64,000 bases of DNA, from NCBI GenBank assembly GCA_022225965.2, contig JAKJXP020000022.1:372001-436000 (forward strand), in the 5' to 3' direction. Position 1 is the stretch's first letter. Each line of letters starts with the position of its first letter. This DNA is from Diatrype stigma. Taxonomy: Eukaryota; Ascomycota; Sordariomycetes; Xylariales; Diatrypaceae. The position numbers and the translations under genes are program-made. The notes under the pieces were generated by a model. It saw nothing but the letters and a program-made list of their open reading frames with translations. It was not told the DNA's origin and did no database searches. Positions 22,621-34,890 of the stretch are shown here, in pieces.

Positions 22621-25031
22621 CTACCGCATCCTGCCCCGTCCAGTCGTAGCCTTCGTCCTCGCCGCCTCCAGGGTATTGCGCCAGTCGCGGTAGAGGGCGG
22701 CGACGACGCCCTGGTCGCGCCAGGCGTCGGCGATGCGGTTGGCGAGGTCCCTCCGCTGGCGGGCCTTCATGCGCTCGCGCTCGCGGGCCTTGTCGGCGTC
22801 CCCCAGCCAGCCCTCGTCCTCGAGCCGCTCTTCCACCCACTCCATCAGCGCGTGCTTCCAGTGGATCAGGCCGTGCGCCGTCTCGGCGTTGCTGCAGCAC
22901 ACGGCGCCGACGTGCCACTCGCGGCTCGCCGGCGGCAGGGGCATGCCCTGTGTGTCGATGGAGGCGCTGTCGTCGTCGTCGTCATCTTCGTCTCCTCCGT
23001 CGTAGTCGTCGACCTCCTGCAGCGTATCCTTGTGGTAGGGGGTCCCCTGAAAGATTATCTTGAAGGTGGCCGGGTGGCCGCTGCGGCCGCAGGCGGCGCA
23101 GTTGTCGTACTTGTCTGCGTCGGCGCCGTCCATCTCGTAGGCCTCCATCTTGGGCCGGCCCTTCAGGGCGCGGTAGAACTCGGTGCGCCACGCGGACGAG
23201 GCGAACTTGGAGCTGGCGAGCCCGCGGAACTCATCGTCGAGCTTGCGCCACGCGTTGACGTACACAGGGTCCCGCCGCTCGAACGCCGGGTTCAGCTTGT
23301 TGTGCACCAGCCATTCAACCGCGTAGGGAAACTGCTCCTTCAGGGGGCGGTGCGCCTGCGCCGTGAACTCCAGCGGGATGGCGATGGCGGCGGCATCAGG
23401 GGCGCCGAGGAGCCCGTCCTCGTCGTCTGCGACCACGAAGTCGTCCAGGTCGCCGTCCGCAACCCCGTCGACGCCGTCTTCGGATTTCTCCCCCTTTTCC
23501 TTTGGAGCCCCCCTTGCCTTCTTCCTAGACGAGCGAGGCGCTGCTATCTCTTCCTCTTCTTCCTCTTCGGGTTTATCCCCATCTTCGTCATCATCGAACT
23601 CTTTGAGTACCTTAAACTCATCTTCCGAATCAGTATCGTAGATGCCCCGATGTTGACGCTCGCCTTCGGATTCTGATTCGGAAGAGGAGAGCTTGTCGAT
23701 TTTCTCCCCGGCTCGACGTCGGCGTAGCAGCTCCATCTTCTTTTCTTTTTCTGAGCGATGCCCTTTATGTACGCTTCGCTTCACGGGGGACGATGGAGGC
23801 CTTTGGAGCCTCCTGTTTCTCTGGCTGGAAGGAGCTGGATGGTTTGTCTTTCTTCTCTTGGTTGGGGACCCGATGTCTTCAGCATCCGAGTCATCACTAA
23901 GTTCGACCATCGCGGGACGTCGACGCCTCAATGCCGAACTCGGCGGTAAAACTGGTACATCGTCGTCGTCGTCATCGTCATCATCTTCTTCCCTTTTACT
24001 GGGCTTAACATGAAGAGGCCGCCGGCGCTTTAATGCGCTCGATGGCGGAACAATATCATCATCGTCATCGTCATCCTGTTCTTCTTTGTCTTCGTCTTCA
24101 TCTTCGTCGTCAATGATCACAGTATTCTGAAGTCTCGTGGACACCGATTGTGAAGATCGAGGGTTCTTAGCGCTGGACGGCATGGATACATCTTCGTCAG
24201 CATCAAGAAACCGTGGTGCATTCCGACCGGCAGACTCGCGGACGAGAGGGAAATCGTCCTCATCATCTTCTTCGCCACGTCCCGCATCATCGACCTCGGC
24301 TGCAGACTCATCTGACGAGTCTGCAAAAGTAGCACGCTTGACGCCACGTTGTTTCGGCATAAAGCTTGCCGAGGGTATCTTCTGGTGCGGAGACGAAGAA
24401 GTAGAGACACCTACGAGTATGTGAGCAAGTTTGTGGCGATTCAAAAGAAGCATGATAAGCATGTTTGTAAAGTCGGAAGCCATAAGCAGTAGGAACACTC
24501 CAAACACCAAAGTCATAAACCTGCCTAAGCAAAACAAAAAGGGGTGATTTCAACCCTAACAATTTTCACCTCTTAACCGGGTCTAGATCGTAGCAATACA
24601 AGTTCCCAGGTTCCAAACCCCAAAAAGCGCTATGCGACATGATCAAGTAGACTAAACGAATCACGACTTCGCATCAACCAACGTAGGTACATACCGAGAG
24701 AGGATTCATGTATTCTGCTTTGCGACTTGCCCCGCGACCCCTTCGCCTTCGACTTCGTCTTTGCCTTTGTCCTCGTCTGGGTTGCAGGCTTGTTTGATGA
24801 AGACGGAGACGGACGGCTCGGACTACCACCCGTAGCAGCAGCAGCAGGGAGAGGAGGAAGCGCGCGTGAGTACCGGACCTTAGCAGTAGAGAAGGTCGGC
24901 ACCACAGCCGGCGGCGGCGGCGAGCTAGACGTACCGGCTTGGGCACCGCCGGGGCCGTCGCCGGCGCTACCGGCCGGCTCAAAGGTGAGTCGCGCCTGCC
25001 TTTTCTTATCGCGTTTCGGCCGCCGTGTCAT
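22621..25031 (-). CDS. DUF4211 domain nuclear protein
   Basis: Two exons, 25031-24695 and 24410-22621, joined through a split Gly codon, give 708 residues. The N-terminus MTRRPKRDKKRQARLTFEP has the KQARLTF-type basic/hydrophobic motif seen in this fungal family. The middle (about 130-430) is an alternation of acidic runs and basic nuclear-localisation-like clusters (LKRRRP, TKRRKT). The DUF4211 domain (about 455-640) carries LEFTAQAHRPLKEQF, EWLVHNKLNPAF and AWRKLDDEFRGLASSKF. It also has Cys550/Cys553 (CAACGRSGH) and a Cys617-Cys618 pair that might bind a metal. Molecular function of the family is not known to me; a chromatin or transcription role is only suggested by composition. The 284-nt intron is the longest one inferred in the window, so a further small exon cannot be excluded. 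Confidence 0.85.
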
Positions 25032-26698
25032 GTTTTCAGCAATGCCGGAAACTAGGTAATATGTGTGTCGACAGATACCCTATAGGTCCCTAGAAGATAG
25101 GTGCGTATGTAGGTAATTCCGGCTTCGTACGTGTGTATCGTACCCAAGCTCCATATGGCAGGGAGGAGATGTGCGCCCCCGGCCGGTCAGAGAGGGGAAG
25201 CGGTTTGTACCCGGGTGACCAGGACTCTAGGTAGGTAAGAGGTAGGTAGGTAAGAGGTAGGTATACCTACTGATGCCCGATATCAAGGAGATGCGACGAT
25301 ATGATAGGTATGATGCAATGCGACGTGGCGCAGTACGCAGGGCGTTGTTATAATAGTGTAGCTAGATACTACTAGTAGTAGGTAGTTATTAGATGGTGGT
25401 GGGTGAGACAAGGAGAGGTTGCCTAGCGGGCCTTGAAGGCGAAGAGCGGGAGAGCGGGAGAGCGGGAACGGCGGGTCGAAGAGAAAGGCATGCAACAGGG
25501 TTCTTTTTAGTTCAGGTCCACGGCACGTCCTTATGCAGCAGAGGTAGCCGTTGGAGTTAAAGCAGGTATGGGGTAATGGTAAGATTCTTGTCCTTATTTT
25601 GATGCTTGAAGATTGTAGAATCATAGATGCTAGATGGTATGTATGAAAGCACACACTTAATCTTTATCAAAGGGCAGCAGCTACAACTTATGATGAGGCA
25701 GTAGGCAAGTAATTCGCATCCCCCAAAGCGCGTTGCGACGAGAAACGAGTTGGAGAAACCGCTGGTGATTCCCACGCGAAGTCACGTGTGTCCTATTAGA
25801 TTATCTACCTAGGTACCACGCTTAACTACATGCTTACCTAATTATCTACTTCAAGGCTGCTTGCTTAGGTGCCTAGGCTACATAACTGCATACTTTTCCA
25901 CCAGGAGTGGATCATCATCACTACTTACATTCCCCCTGGAGATAATAATCAGACCTAACTAAGCCATGGTCATTGAAGATGTCAAGATCTCTAAAGTTCT
26001 CCAGTCTGTAAAAGGGATCTAGTTCTTCATGGCAGTGTAGCACTTCGTAGTAATACCATGTAGGTACAGTAGCTAAGCTGCAGGAGCGTAAGTTACCGCC
26101 CTGCCTACCCCTAATGTAGGTACCGGTTGCTCTATGCTCCTGACGTCTAGGATACCCTGGGTATGCGACGCCCGTTATGATCATTTCACATGCAATCCAG
26201 CTCACGAAGGTAACTAGCGCCGGGCGTACTCCTAATACTACGTAAATCTTGGCATCGCCATGCTTTTATTTGGGGGTGGGGGAGGACGAATCGAGGATAT
26301 ACTGGCTATGGTGTGTTGTGAGGGAGTGGTTGTGGTGATGTTTGGTGGAGGAACAAGATGTCGTGACACTCAGGGGTTTGGGTTTGGGTTTGGGGGGAAG
26401 ATCCTCGATCCGACATGACTATCTAACTAACAGGTATAGTTGTCCTTCGCATTAATATCCGTCATCGCGCTCGCCTCGCCATCTCTATCCATTGGTCCAT
26501 CACTTGATGGCCGTCTCCTTGAAAACCTACAGGCTCAAGTTACCACGCCAATGGAGCTCCAAGAATGAAGAACACAGCAAGCATCATCATTCTTTCTTAG
26601 CCTCGTGTTTACTCAGACGGTGAAGTAGGCTCCCTAGCGTTTAGCGCCCCTGACCTATGCTGCCTTCACAGCTGCCACAGTAGCTGCCAGCTATTTTC
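25032..26698. other. Intergenic region, TACCT/AGGTA-rich
   Basis: About 1.7 kb upstream of the DUF4211 gene and downstream of the RanBP1 gene. It is rich in short AGGTAGGT and TACCTAGGTA-like motifs (for example 25230-25265 and 25800-25830). A G-rich stretch lies near 26265-26400. No gene or RNA was recognised. Confidence 0.5.
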
Positions 26699-27642
26699 TT
26701 ACGAAGCAGGAGCTGCCTCCTCCTTAGTCTCTTCCTTCGCGTCCTCGGCCTTCTCCTCTTTAGCGAAAAGAGCCTCGTTCTCTTTTTGAGCCGATAGGAA
26801 GGCATCCTTGAAGTTGTTGGCATCTGTCATAAGCCAAAGTTAGATCACTTCCGCACGGAGATTGCTGATAACAAAATGACGGCAAGGTTGATAACAGGAA
26901 AGGATCAATACGACATACTCTCTGGGTTGCCGAAGCGAATAGCCAAGGTGACCGCCTCAGGCTCGCCTTCGCTGACATCAGCGGCAGCGTTCCAGACCCA
27001 GCTTCGGTCGCTGCCGACGTTGGGGGAAAGCTTCATGTCGGGGACGACTAATTGACTTTGTTAGTGGGAAATTCCTAAGCTTAGACGAGACGGTTTATAT
27101 AACACATACTATAGTGGTTGGCGCAGACCTTGAGGGTCTTGTCACGTCGCATGACGAGACGGGTCTTGCCGTTCTCCTTGTGCTTCAGCAGCCGGACGTC
27201 GCCAGTTCCACGCTCCTTCCATTCGCTGGTCTCGCGGACGAACTTGAACAGCTTGGCGCGCATCTTGAAGAGCTGCTCTTCGGATTCCTCGTTGGTCTTG
27301 GTCTCGATCTTCTCGGTAAGCTTGACGATGGGCTCGAAGTGGACATCCTCTGACTCGGGAGGTTGCTCCTGTTGCGGATAGCCGTGTTAGTATGATGGTA
27401 TGGCAGCCGCTGAGACATGATCTTGCTGGGTGAGTACTCACCTCATCGTCACCCTTGGCAGCGGCGGCAGCTTCGCGCTGGGCCTTGGCGCTGCCGGAGT
27501 TATCCCCACGGTCATCATCATCCTTCTTCTCCTTCTTTGCGCCGCCGCCGAACATGGAGAAAACGGAAGACGAGGTGACGGGCTTCTCCTCCGCAGGCTT
27601 GGTCTCCTCGACCTTGGGCTCGGTGTTCTCGGTGGTAGTCAT
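26699..27642 (-). CDS. RANBP1: Ran-binding protein 1 (Ran GTPase co-activator)
   Basis: Cytosolic protein that binds Ran-GTP and helps RanGAP release it from exported karyopherin complexes. Four exons on the minus strand (27642-27442, 27368-27110, 27047-26919, 26823-26699) give 237 residues. The N-terminal 67 residues are charged and disordered, beginning [13 protein letters not shown]. The RanBD1 domain (about 72-205) contains [21 protein letters not shown] sequence (here [13 protein letters not shown]), [16 protein letters not shown] and the [18 protein letters not shown] motifs, all typical. A short acidic Glu/Lys/Ala tail follows. Intron 1 has a textbook ATACTAACA branch site, and all four exons join in phase. 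NUP188 in the same window is a pore component of the same transport pathway, but the two genes are not adjacent. Confidence 0.95.
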
Positions 27643-29539
27643 CTTGAGAGGGTGGAAGATCAAGGCGATCTTGAGGTGGGTTTTTGTATGAAGAGAACGG
27701 TCTTGCGATCTAGAGCAAAAAGAGTAAAAAGGGAGCAAGTCAGCGTTGTCAGTGTCTTCGTGTGTAGAAATCGGAAGCGTGAAACCGTCGCACACAAAAC
27801 ATGCCCGCCCGCCCACTAGACGTTTGCTGCCCCACCTCCAAAATTGGATTTGTTACGACACCAGAATCAGATAATGGGGCAGGCAGCACAGCCAGACGCA
27901 TAGAAGGATAACAGAAAACGCGGGGTTGTTGCGTAGGTACATACCGTCGTTTGCAAGTAGAAACCAGTTGCTGAATACAATAGCACGCTTGTTGTTGGTT
28001 ATGTCGCAAGTTTGCAGTTTGGGGTTGGGAAGCAGTATCAGAGTATGTATGAAATTCCGATGTTTGCGTTCAGGGTAGGTAAGCAGGTAAGGTAAGTACG
28101 GAGTATGTAAGGAGGGGAGGCAAAGTGGGATTTTGGGTCAGATAGACACAGATAGAAAACAACCCTCCCTTATTACGCCCTGTATGTATGTATGTAGTTA
28201 GTGAGTGCCCCTCTGCCCCTCTCTTCCACCTAGGCTGCTAAGTCAACAATGTGTACGATAGGCTATCAAGATGTGGTCGGGCCCAGTCACGGTGGTGGAA
28301 TATGTGGGATGCATGACAAGCCGCGGCCGCCAGGCTGCCAGGCGCTGGCTGCCAGGGCCGCAGGGGTTGAGGGGTTCTGGGTTTTTGGGCATCATGCAAG
28401 GACTAGGGGTCTGACCCGCTGTCTGATGCAGCCAGCGGGGTCTATCGATGGAGAGGCTCGATGTCACTATTCGCCTTATCGGAGCGGGGGAGATACTTCG
28501 ATTATGTTTTGCCTTTGCCCAATAGTTCGCTTTTAAGCATGCACGCAATTAACTTGACAGCTTGAGCACCTGATACGAAGGGAGGTAAACAAATACCTAA
28601 ACATATTGATACTGCCACTATTCGCCACATCCAACCTATTACACAATACTAACTTATCGCTCTATATATACGTGGATGGCTGGATGAATCGATTACTACG
28701 TGACTCAGTCTCGTCACATTGTCATTGCCATTCCCATTGTCGTTGATTAGTGATTCGACGATGGTACTCTCAGGTTACCATGAAAAATACTGCCATTAGC
28801 AGCAGCGCGGCCCGTCATCAGCACACATGTAGGTGGTGTTGATATCTGTTAGGTTCGGGTATGGGTTGACGTTTGTTAACCGAAGGAGACATTCACCCGT
28901 CGTATGAAAAGGGGTGTCACCTTGGTTTTGCGGAAGTGCTCATCCATGTTCCCCTTTTCACAATATAGCATAAAGTCCCATCAGTTAATAAGAGCAATGC
29001 GCATTGTGAGATGCTGCTAGAAAACCATCTACCTACATGCCCCCCTGAACTCCGGAACAACAATATAGCAGCGCGTTAATCGATAGCCGTCCGCAAAAGG
29101 CTGAACACACGCAGTCCGGCTACTATCCCCCGATTTCCTTACTCCTGTTGACTACTAAGAGGCATCTAAGCCCCTCCAGATAGGAAATTGTATATGTCCA
29201 GTGCTAAGGGGTATGGGTATGACGTAGCGAGCAAAAACGGGATGCAAAACGTGTTCCGACCCTCCCTATGCTCGATCAACGCCAGCAGTCATGTGAGTCG
29301 TGAGAAAGTAAAACAACTGCCCATCCTGTGCCTACAGGGTTTGACAGAACGTACATGACTAAAGGATAGATGAAGTCCCTGGGGCATGGAAGGATGGGTG
29401 TTCCTTACGAGAGGATAGCGAGGAGGGTCAGAATGCAAAATAACCAGTAGATACCATAACATCATGAGAGCCGAACGCCATTCCCGTTTCATCCTGTCCG
29501 AACCCTTGGTATAAGCGCCCAATCGAAGGCTGACCGCAT
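27643..29539. other. Intergenic region
   Basis: About 1.9 kb contain the RanBP1 promoter and leader near 27.65-28.0 kb and the 3' side of the unknown membrane-protein gene near 29.3-29.5 kb. A TGACTCA core occurs near 28702, but no amino-acid biosynthesis gene is adjacent. No coding gene is supported. Confidence 0.5.
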
Positions 29540-31492
29540 TCAGGATCTGCCCACACCCTTCTTCCAGAAAGGCATTCTCGTAGTCTGACGCTCATGCCTG
29601 CGCGCCCGGACCTCCCTCTTGACACGGACGGCGCGCTCCCGGCGAGCATCCAAAGCATCTGCTTGCTTCTGCTTGTAATAAGCAGCAGCCTTGTCCATGT
29701 AGCTTTGGTGCTCCTCTGTCTTGCCCTGGACCTTCAGCCACCAGAGCTTGGAATTCAACTGGGCTGTGAGGAGTCCAAGAGCCAGTTCATCGCGGATGTC
29801 CTGCGTTTGGCGGGTCAACTCCAAATGTGCCTGGTTAGCTCGTTGAGCCAGCTTGTCACTATCTAGAGATGGTTTAACCTGCTGAGCAACCTGGGAGAAG
29901 AGTCTTGTCGGAAGATCCAAGGCGGCGGCACCAGCATCCCTGACAGTTTGTAGCAGAGAGTCAGTCACTGATGCTGTTTGTCCACAGACCTGTCTTGACA
30001 CGACGTCAAAGGACGGGATGTAGGTCTCTTCAACCCATGCCGTTGTCCCGTTAACCCTGTCGACCATTTTCTGTGCAAAATCCTTCACGAGCTGCTTCCC
30101 GGCATCAAGAGCTTCCGTAAAATGATATTTACTGAAATTGACTCGAAACACTTCGTTGACTTTAGGCTTCCTAGTTGTTGCGATGGATACGTCAAGGATT
30201 CCATGTGCCTCCTGGGGAGGTACTTGGATCAAAAAACCCTCTTCCACGGAAGACACCTTGGTTGGGATGTCATAGATACCCCGGCTGACGGCAATCATAA
30301 TGGCGTCCTTGGCAAGCCAAGATGATTTGATGTTTGGAGGTATCTTGACGATGATCTCGTCGTGGGCAAAGAGCTCGGCGGAGCAAATTGTCTGTTCTGG
30401 GGCCAAGCTAGGACCCTGTAACTCTGTTCTCTCCCTTCCCAGGAAGGAGAGGCCGTTAAGTAACTCGCCTGTTTGCAAGGCATTGGCCATCTTAGTAGTT
30501 GTCACGATCGGGGTTGTCAGCGGCGTTGGCATAGATGCTACGTTACTGGGCGTAGACATAGCAGCAGAGGAGACCGCTGCTACCGGAACTGTCGATAGGA
30601 CGCGAGGGGGTGGAGAACTTAGATAGTACTTTCCAGCCACAAAAAAGCCAGAGAGAGCGGCGACGCCAGATAGGATAAGGGCCTGGTAAATCAAAACATG
30701 ACGATGTTGCTTGATGTAATCGAAAGTAGCCTCGTAAATGAACTTTGCCGAGTCAAGATGGGCTTTGGCTTGACGCGAGTACTTTTCCCGGGGTGTAAGC
30801 TCAGGCTGCATCGCATCCTCTTCAAACGCCTTGTCAGTGATTAAGGACCGAATTTGGTCTGCGTCGATAGTCAAGTCCTGGGCAAAACGCTGTGAGGAGT
30901 TCAGGCTAGAAACATGTGGTATGCCGTATTGCTCGAAATTGGTGGGATTCTCCAAGCTTTGGTCGGCAAGGGACTCAACACTGGCCTCCTCCTCTTGAGC
31001 TTCATCGTCGGCAACAATCAGACTATGGCCCGAAGTAGAGGGGTCGTCATGCAGGGTGACCTCCTCCTCTTCATCTGATGAATCGGTGTCGACATCATTG
31101 GTATCAACATCAGTGCCAGTATCAGTCCCCATAAGACTTTGTACGTCGTCGGCTCTCTGATAGTCGAGGGAGCTGGTGGTAGACTCGGCTTGGCTCTCGC
31201 CGTCAGTCCCGATGATGTCGTAGCCTAGCTCAGTCAAGCTGGCCTCATCGTCATGAATATTACTGGGCTGCATAATGTCGGGGGAACTGGACGATATCCA
31301 GTTGGTCAACTGTCTATTCCCTAAAGGGCGGGGAAATCGAAGAGAAGGGACAGAGTTCGTAGTGGAAGTGTCGACGAAAGTAGAAGTGGTAGGGCTCGGT
31401 TCGCTCTGGAGGAGACGAGCAAATGACCGAGCAGTAGGTTGTGAAACAGCAGTCGGTGTATCAGTAGGTGTCGATGGTTCCGGCTGTTCCAT
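29540..31492 (-). CDS. Unknown single-pass membrane protein with acidic N-terminal domain
   Basis: A single uninterrupted frame of 650 residues; I do not recognise a named family. The first 240 residues are Ser/Thr- and Asp/Glu-rich and predicted to be disordered. They include the pattern ELGYDIIGTDGESQAESTTS, which looks conserved rather than random, and a run of alternating Asp/Thr/Val (about 123-138). One clear membrane segment lies at about 266-291 (LIYQALILSGVAALSGFFVAG). After it come about 350 residues, partly helical, containing LGRERTELQGPSLAPEQT and EVFRVNFSKYHFTEALDAGK. The C-terminus is very basic (REVRARRHERQTTR). The topology would leave a large soluble domain on each side of a membrane. 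No signal peptide is seen. The start is the first Met of the frame; nothing upstream suggests an extra exon. Confidence 0.8.
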   Translation of the reverse strand: MEQPEPSTPTDTPTAVSQPTARSFARLLQSEPSPTTSTFVDTSTTNSVPSLRFPRPLGNRQLTNWISSSSPDIMQPSNIHDDEASLTELGYDIIGTDGESQAESTTSSLDYQRADDVQSLMGTDTGTDVDTNDVDTDSSDEEEEVTLHDDPSTSGHSLIVADDEAQEEEASVESLADQSLENPTNFEQYGIPHVSSLNSSQRFAQDLTIDADQIRSLITDKAFEEDAMQPELTPREKYSRQAKAHLDSAKFIYEATFDYIKQHRHVLIYQALILSGVAALSGFFVAGKYYLSSPPPRVLSTVPVAAVSSAAMSTPSNVASMPTPLTTPIVTTTKMANALQTGELLNGLSFLGRERTELQGPSLAPEQTICSAELFAHDEIIVKIPPNIKSSWLAKDAIMIAVSRGIYDIPTKVSSVEEGFLIQVPPQEAHGILDVSIATTRKPKVNEVFRVNFSKYHFTEALDAGKQLVKDFAQKMVDRVNGTTAWVEETYIPSFDVVSRQVCGQTASVTDSLLQTVRDAGAAALDLPTRLFSQVAQQVKPSLDSDKLAQRANQAHLELTRQTQDIRDELALGLLTAQLNSKLWWLKVQGKTEEHQSYMDKAAAYYKQKQADALDARRERAVRVKREVRARRHERQTTRMPFWKKGVGRS

Positions 31493-34400
31493 TACGTGGT
31501 GGGTGGGAGAATTAACCTTCGCGCTATCACGTCATCCCTCGACTTTACCTCGGACAGATGGTAAATCGAAGTTGACAGGGATGCAAGAAGGTTGAAGGGA
31601 ATGTCTGCAATATTAAGCTGGTTAGGACATTGAAGAAGCTGACATGCGAATAGCTATGATAAGAAAAGCAAGTTGCACGTACTACGTGAGGTGGATGATG
31701 AAGTCAGCTTGGTATACCTCCAGATGAGTAAGGGCAGATATAGTGTAGCAACTCCGAGATCGAAGGAAGTGGGGGTGGGGATGGCGAAGCTCAGATCTGT
31801 CTCAGTTCAGGCATGAAGCGGACTTCAAGAGGGGGATAGCTCTCCAGGGCTACATAGAATGAAGAAGGGAAAGAAAGGGCATCGAGCTTCTCATGGGTGG
31901 TGCTTGGAAGATATCGCCATCAAAGCGATCTCCGCAAGACAAGAAAAGGGAAATGCTTGTACTCACAATGATCAATGATCAATGGTCCAGTTATTAGACT
32001 AAACTCAGGATGGGCGAAAAGGGCAGAGTAGGTAGTTTAGAGAGAGGCGGTGGTAAACCTTTCTGGTCCAGTTAACCTTGATAAGGAGAGGGCAAAGAGG
32101 TGTTCAGTTCAGCAAGGCGTCAACGCCCATCGAGGATGTCTTGGTTTCTTGACGTGGGTTGCTCTGGTGCTGCCTGCAGTCAAGCCCTAGGTGGTTAGGC
32201 AGAGAACACAGGTGATATGTGATAAGGAGGTAGGTATGCAGTGAGTATAAGAGTTCCAGGTAGTCGTCGCCGGCGTTGATTGCTAAGGTGTCGTCCGTTT
32301 CCTCTAGACTACCTACATGTAGCTGGGTGCAGACATCCAGGCTCCGGTGTTGAAGAACAGCTTGAGGTATACGATAGCACACAGAATACGTAACACGGAG
32401 GAATAGTCACCAGGTAGGGTAAGGCAGGTCTGGTGGTGTCTTTGGAAGTTTGGAGGGGTCGATGATGATGGTGGGGAAGGCGAACTTAACGTCAACGCCT
32501 TAGATTGGGCCAGGGTATGTAGGTATGTACAGTAGCATAGGGCCAGCAACAAGGGCCAGCAACACGAAGACCAGGCAGGTTAGGCCAGGTAGGTACTTGC
32601 CTGTGTAGGTTATGTACGGAGTAAGCACCTAAGCACCTAGGCACACAAGCACTTACAAGCACCTACACTGACTGACTGACCTCGTAGTTACAGCAGCGCT
32701 GAGTTACCTTGCGTATATGCCTATATAGGTACCTACGGTACCTACGGTACCTACCTACTCCCTAATTTACTCAGATGCGTGCATACACGTAATTCTATTA
32801 TCTAGATACCGTGCCGGGTTTCTGAGGAGGTCATACCTACTACCTGTACCTAAGGTAGTAGCTGTCTGCCAGCAACATCCGTGACTTATCAAGAGATTGC
32901 CCAGATGATATGTGAGTTGATATCAAAGGGGTGACTCTTTCTGTAGTGTACCTATTCTGCCTATCAATCAAGGCAAGATGCCCTGCCGAACTAGGGCCCG
33001 CGATGGATACCTAAGAGAGGATCCTGAATAGGCTATTCGTTACATGTGACCAGGCCGGCAACCAGTCCGAGCGCGGCGCACCCGCACAAGCCCGCCAGCG
33101 TGAGTGCGTGATTATATACCTACGCAGATACCTACGCAAGCTGAGTTGGATCTAGGATACCTAGGTCGAGGCAATTACCTTACACAAGTAGTAGCACTAG
33201 ACGATAAGAGCACATAGGTAACCCGAGGTATAGCTATAGTTAAACATTGTCTACCACACGAAGCTTCTGGCGGCTGTTTGAGATCATCTTCATGATCTGG
33301 CTAGGTGCAGATTAACTTGAACGAGGCTTCGACGTATCTGTTCCCAACGACATTCTATCAATCTATCGGGCGGAAGGGCTGATATGCAAGTCGTTAATGG
33401 GCAATGACGGAAGGGAGCTACTATATACATACCTACATATCTACATGTAGCTACACACCAACCTAACCCAGCTAGAGCTACTACCTACCCCATCGCCCAT
33501 CGCCCATCACGGTCGGTAGGCGTGATGTATCGCTGGTGTGCGACCTTCTCTTTAGTTAAATGCTGCCTTATCAATCGGTTATCAGCTATAACTACAGCGG
33601 GGTACCTAATCCCCATATCCACCCAAGGAAGCGACAGTCCACCTCTGTCTTGCAGCCTCTAGCCTCCTGATCTTCCACTAATAGACGTCTTAAGGACGTG
33701 GCACGCGTCCGTGTTGGGTGCCCATCAAGTGCTCATCAAGTTACCTATGCGGGGTCGTATCCAATACGACTTCGACATCGGCATCACTAGCATCAGATAT
33801 ACCATATTCGACGATACTGGATACCGGAGATTATACATGTGCCCTGGTTCACTTTGGGTTGTGGTTGTTATTGCCCGTTCCGTTCATGTGCACAGCTTTC
33901 AGGTTGGTCTACAAAATACCCCTTTTCATACCTAGCAATAGGGAGGTATCGCCTATAAGTGGCTCTACGAGATTACATAACAAGCTCTAGCTAGACATCA
34001 TCCAAGCCAAGCCGGTCGAATGTTCTTCATCAAACGTCCATCTGCAGCTGTTTCAAACGGGTGATTAGGTAGGTAGGTAGATAGTACCCTAGGTAGTAGG
34101 TAGCACGTCCCAACACGACACGTGTGACTCATTATATGTGCACCAAAGCCAGGAGGTCAAGAACAATAACGCTGTTATTCCATGCAAAAGCCTCTCTAGG
34201 AGGGGTAGTATCCTTGGGGTATTATAGCATACATGCTTGCTCATCGCTTCCGGGGCTCGTATAGGTCAGGTAGGCAACCAGGTCCTCCACATTATCAAAT
34301 ACCTCTTAGCCACCATGAAATATGATCCTGGTGGCACCGTAGCTCCGTAGTTCCAAATGTATACATCGGGTGAATCAGCCGTAGTCAATGCGCCCTTTCC

Positions 34401-34890
34401 GTACTCCTGGTTCATGAAGACCAATCTATGGCCAAGAAATAGATAATTAAAATCCGCCTCGGGGCGGTACCGTTCGCCTCCGATCTATGATGCAAAGTTA
34501 AACTCTAGCAAGGCTCTTCCACAACATCTATCTCTCCGGGAAGGAGGGCGTGAAACCCCCGTCAATAAAGCAATTGCAAGCCATGGCTCCGTACGTTTTT
34601 GCATACCACCAGCGCCGTGGGGAGACGGGGTCGAGGTGTGTAGATGTGCAAGGATGACGCAGGTGAGCTCAACAAGCATCACGCCAGATGCGTCGCAAAC
34701 CGAGGTGAAGCAGAATGGAGCCGGGATTCTCCGAACAAATGGGTATCATTGTATGAATGTCAAAAGCGCTGTAATGAGCTATCATCACAGAATGAGATAA
34801 ATCGTAGATGGCGTAGGCATATCATGATGCATTAATTGGCGTGCACCATTAAAAGGTAGAATATGAGGGCAGACGCAATGCGCCAACCAT
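31493..34890. other. Gene-free region
   Basis: About 3.4 kb without a recognisable gene. The first 600 bases are purine-rich and may be the leader of the unknown membrane-protein gene. From 32.5 to 34.3 kb the sequence is crowded with AGGTA/TACCT motifs, including tandem TACCTACGG units near 32730-32760. No splice-consistent coding frame, tRNA or transposon terminus was found. Confidence 0.5.

Noticed and set aside
22552..23676. Plus-strand open frame of 374 codons opposite the DUF4211 gene
   Set aside because: Shadow frame with Val/Leu/Arg repeats; the minus strand has the recognisable domain.
19355..25031. Secondary-metabolite or nutrient cluster around trpC
   Set aside because: Neighbours are a nucleoporin and a DUF4211 protein; no synthase, transporter or pathway regulator is present.
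28695..28712. TGACTCA core that could be another CPC1 site
   Set aside because: No amino-acid biosynthesis gene starts nearby, and the flanking bases are not informative.
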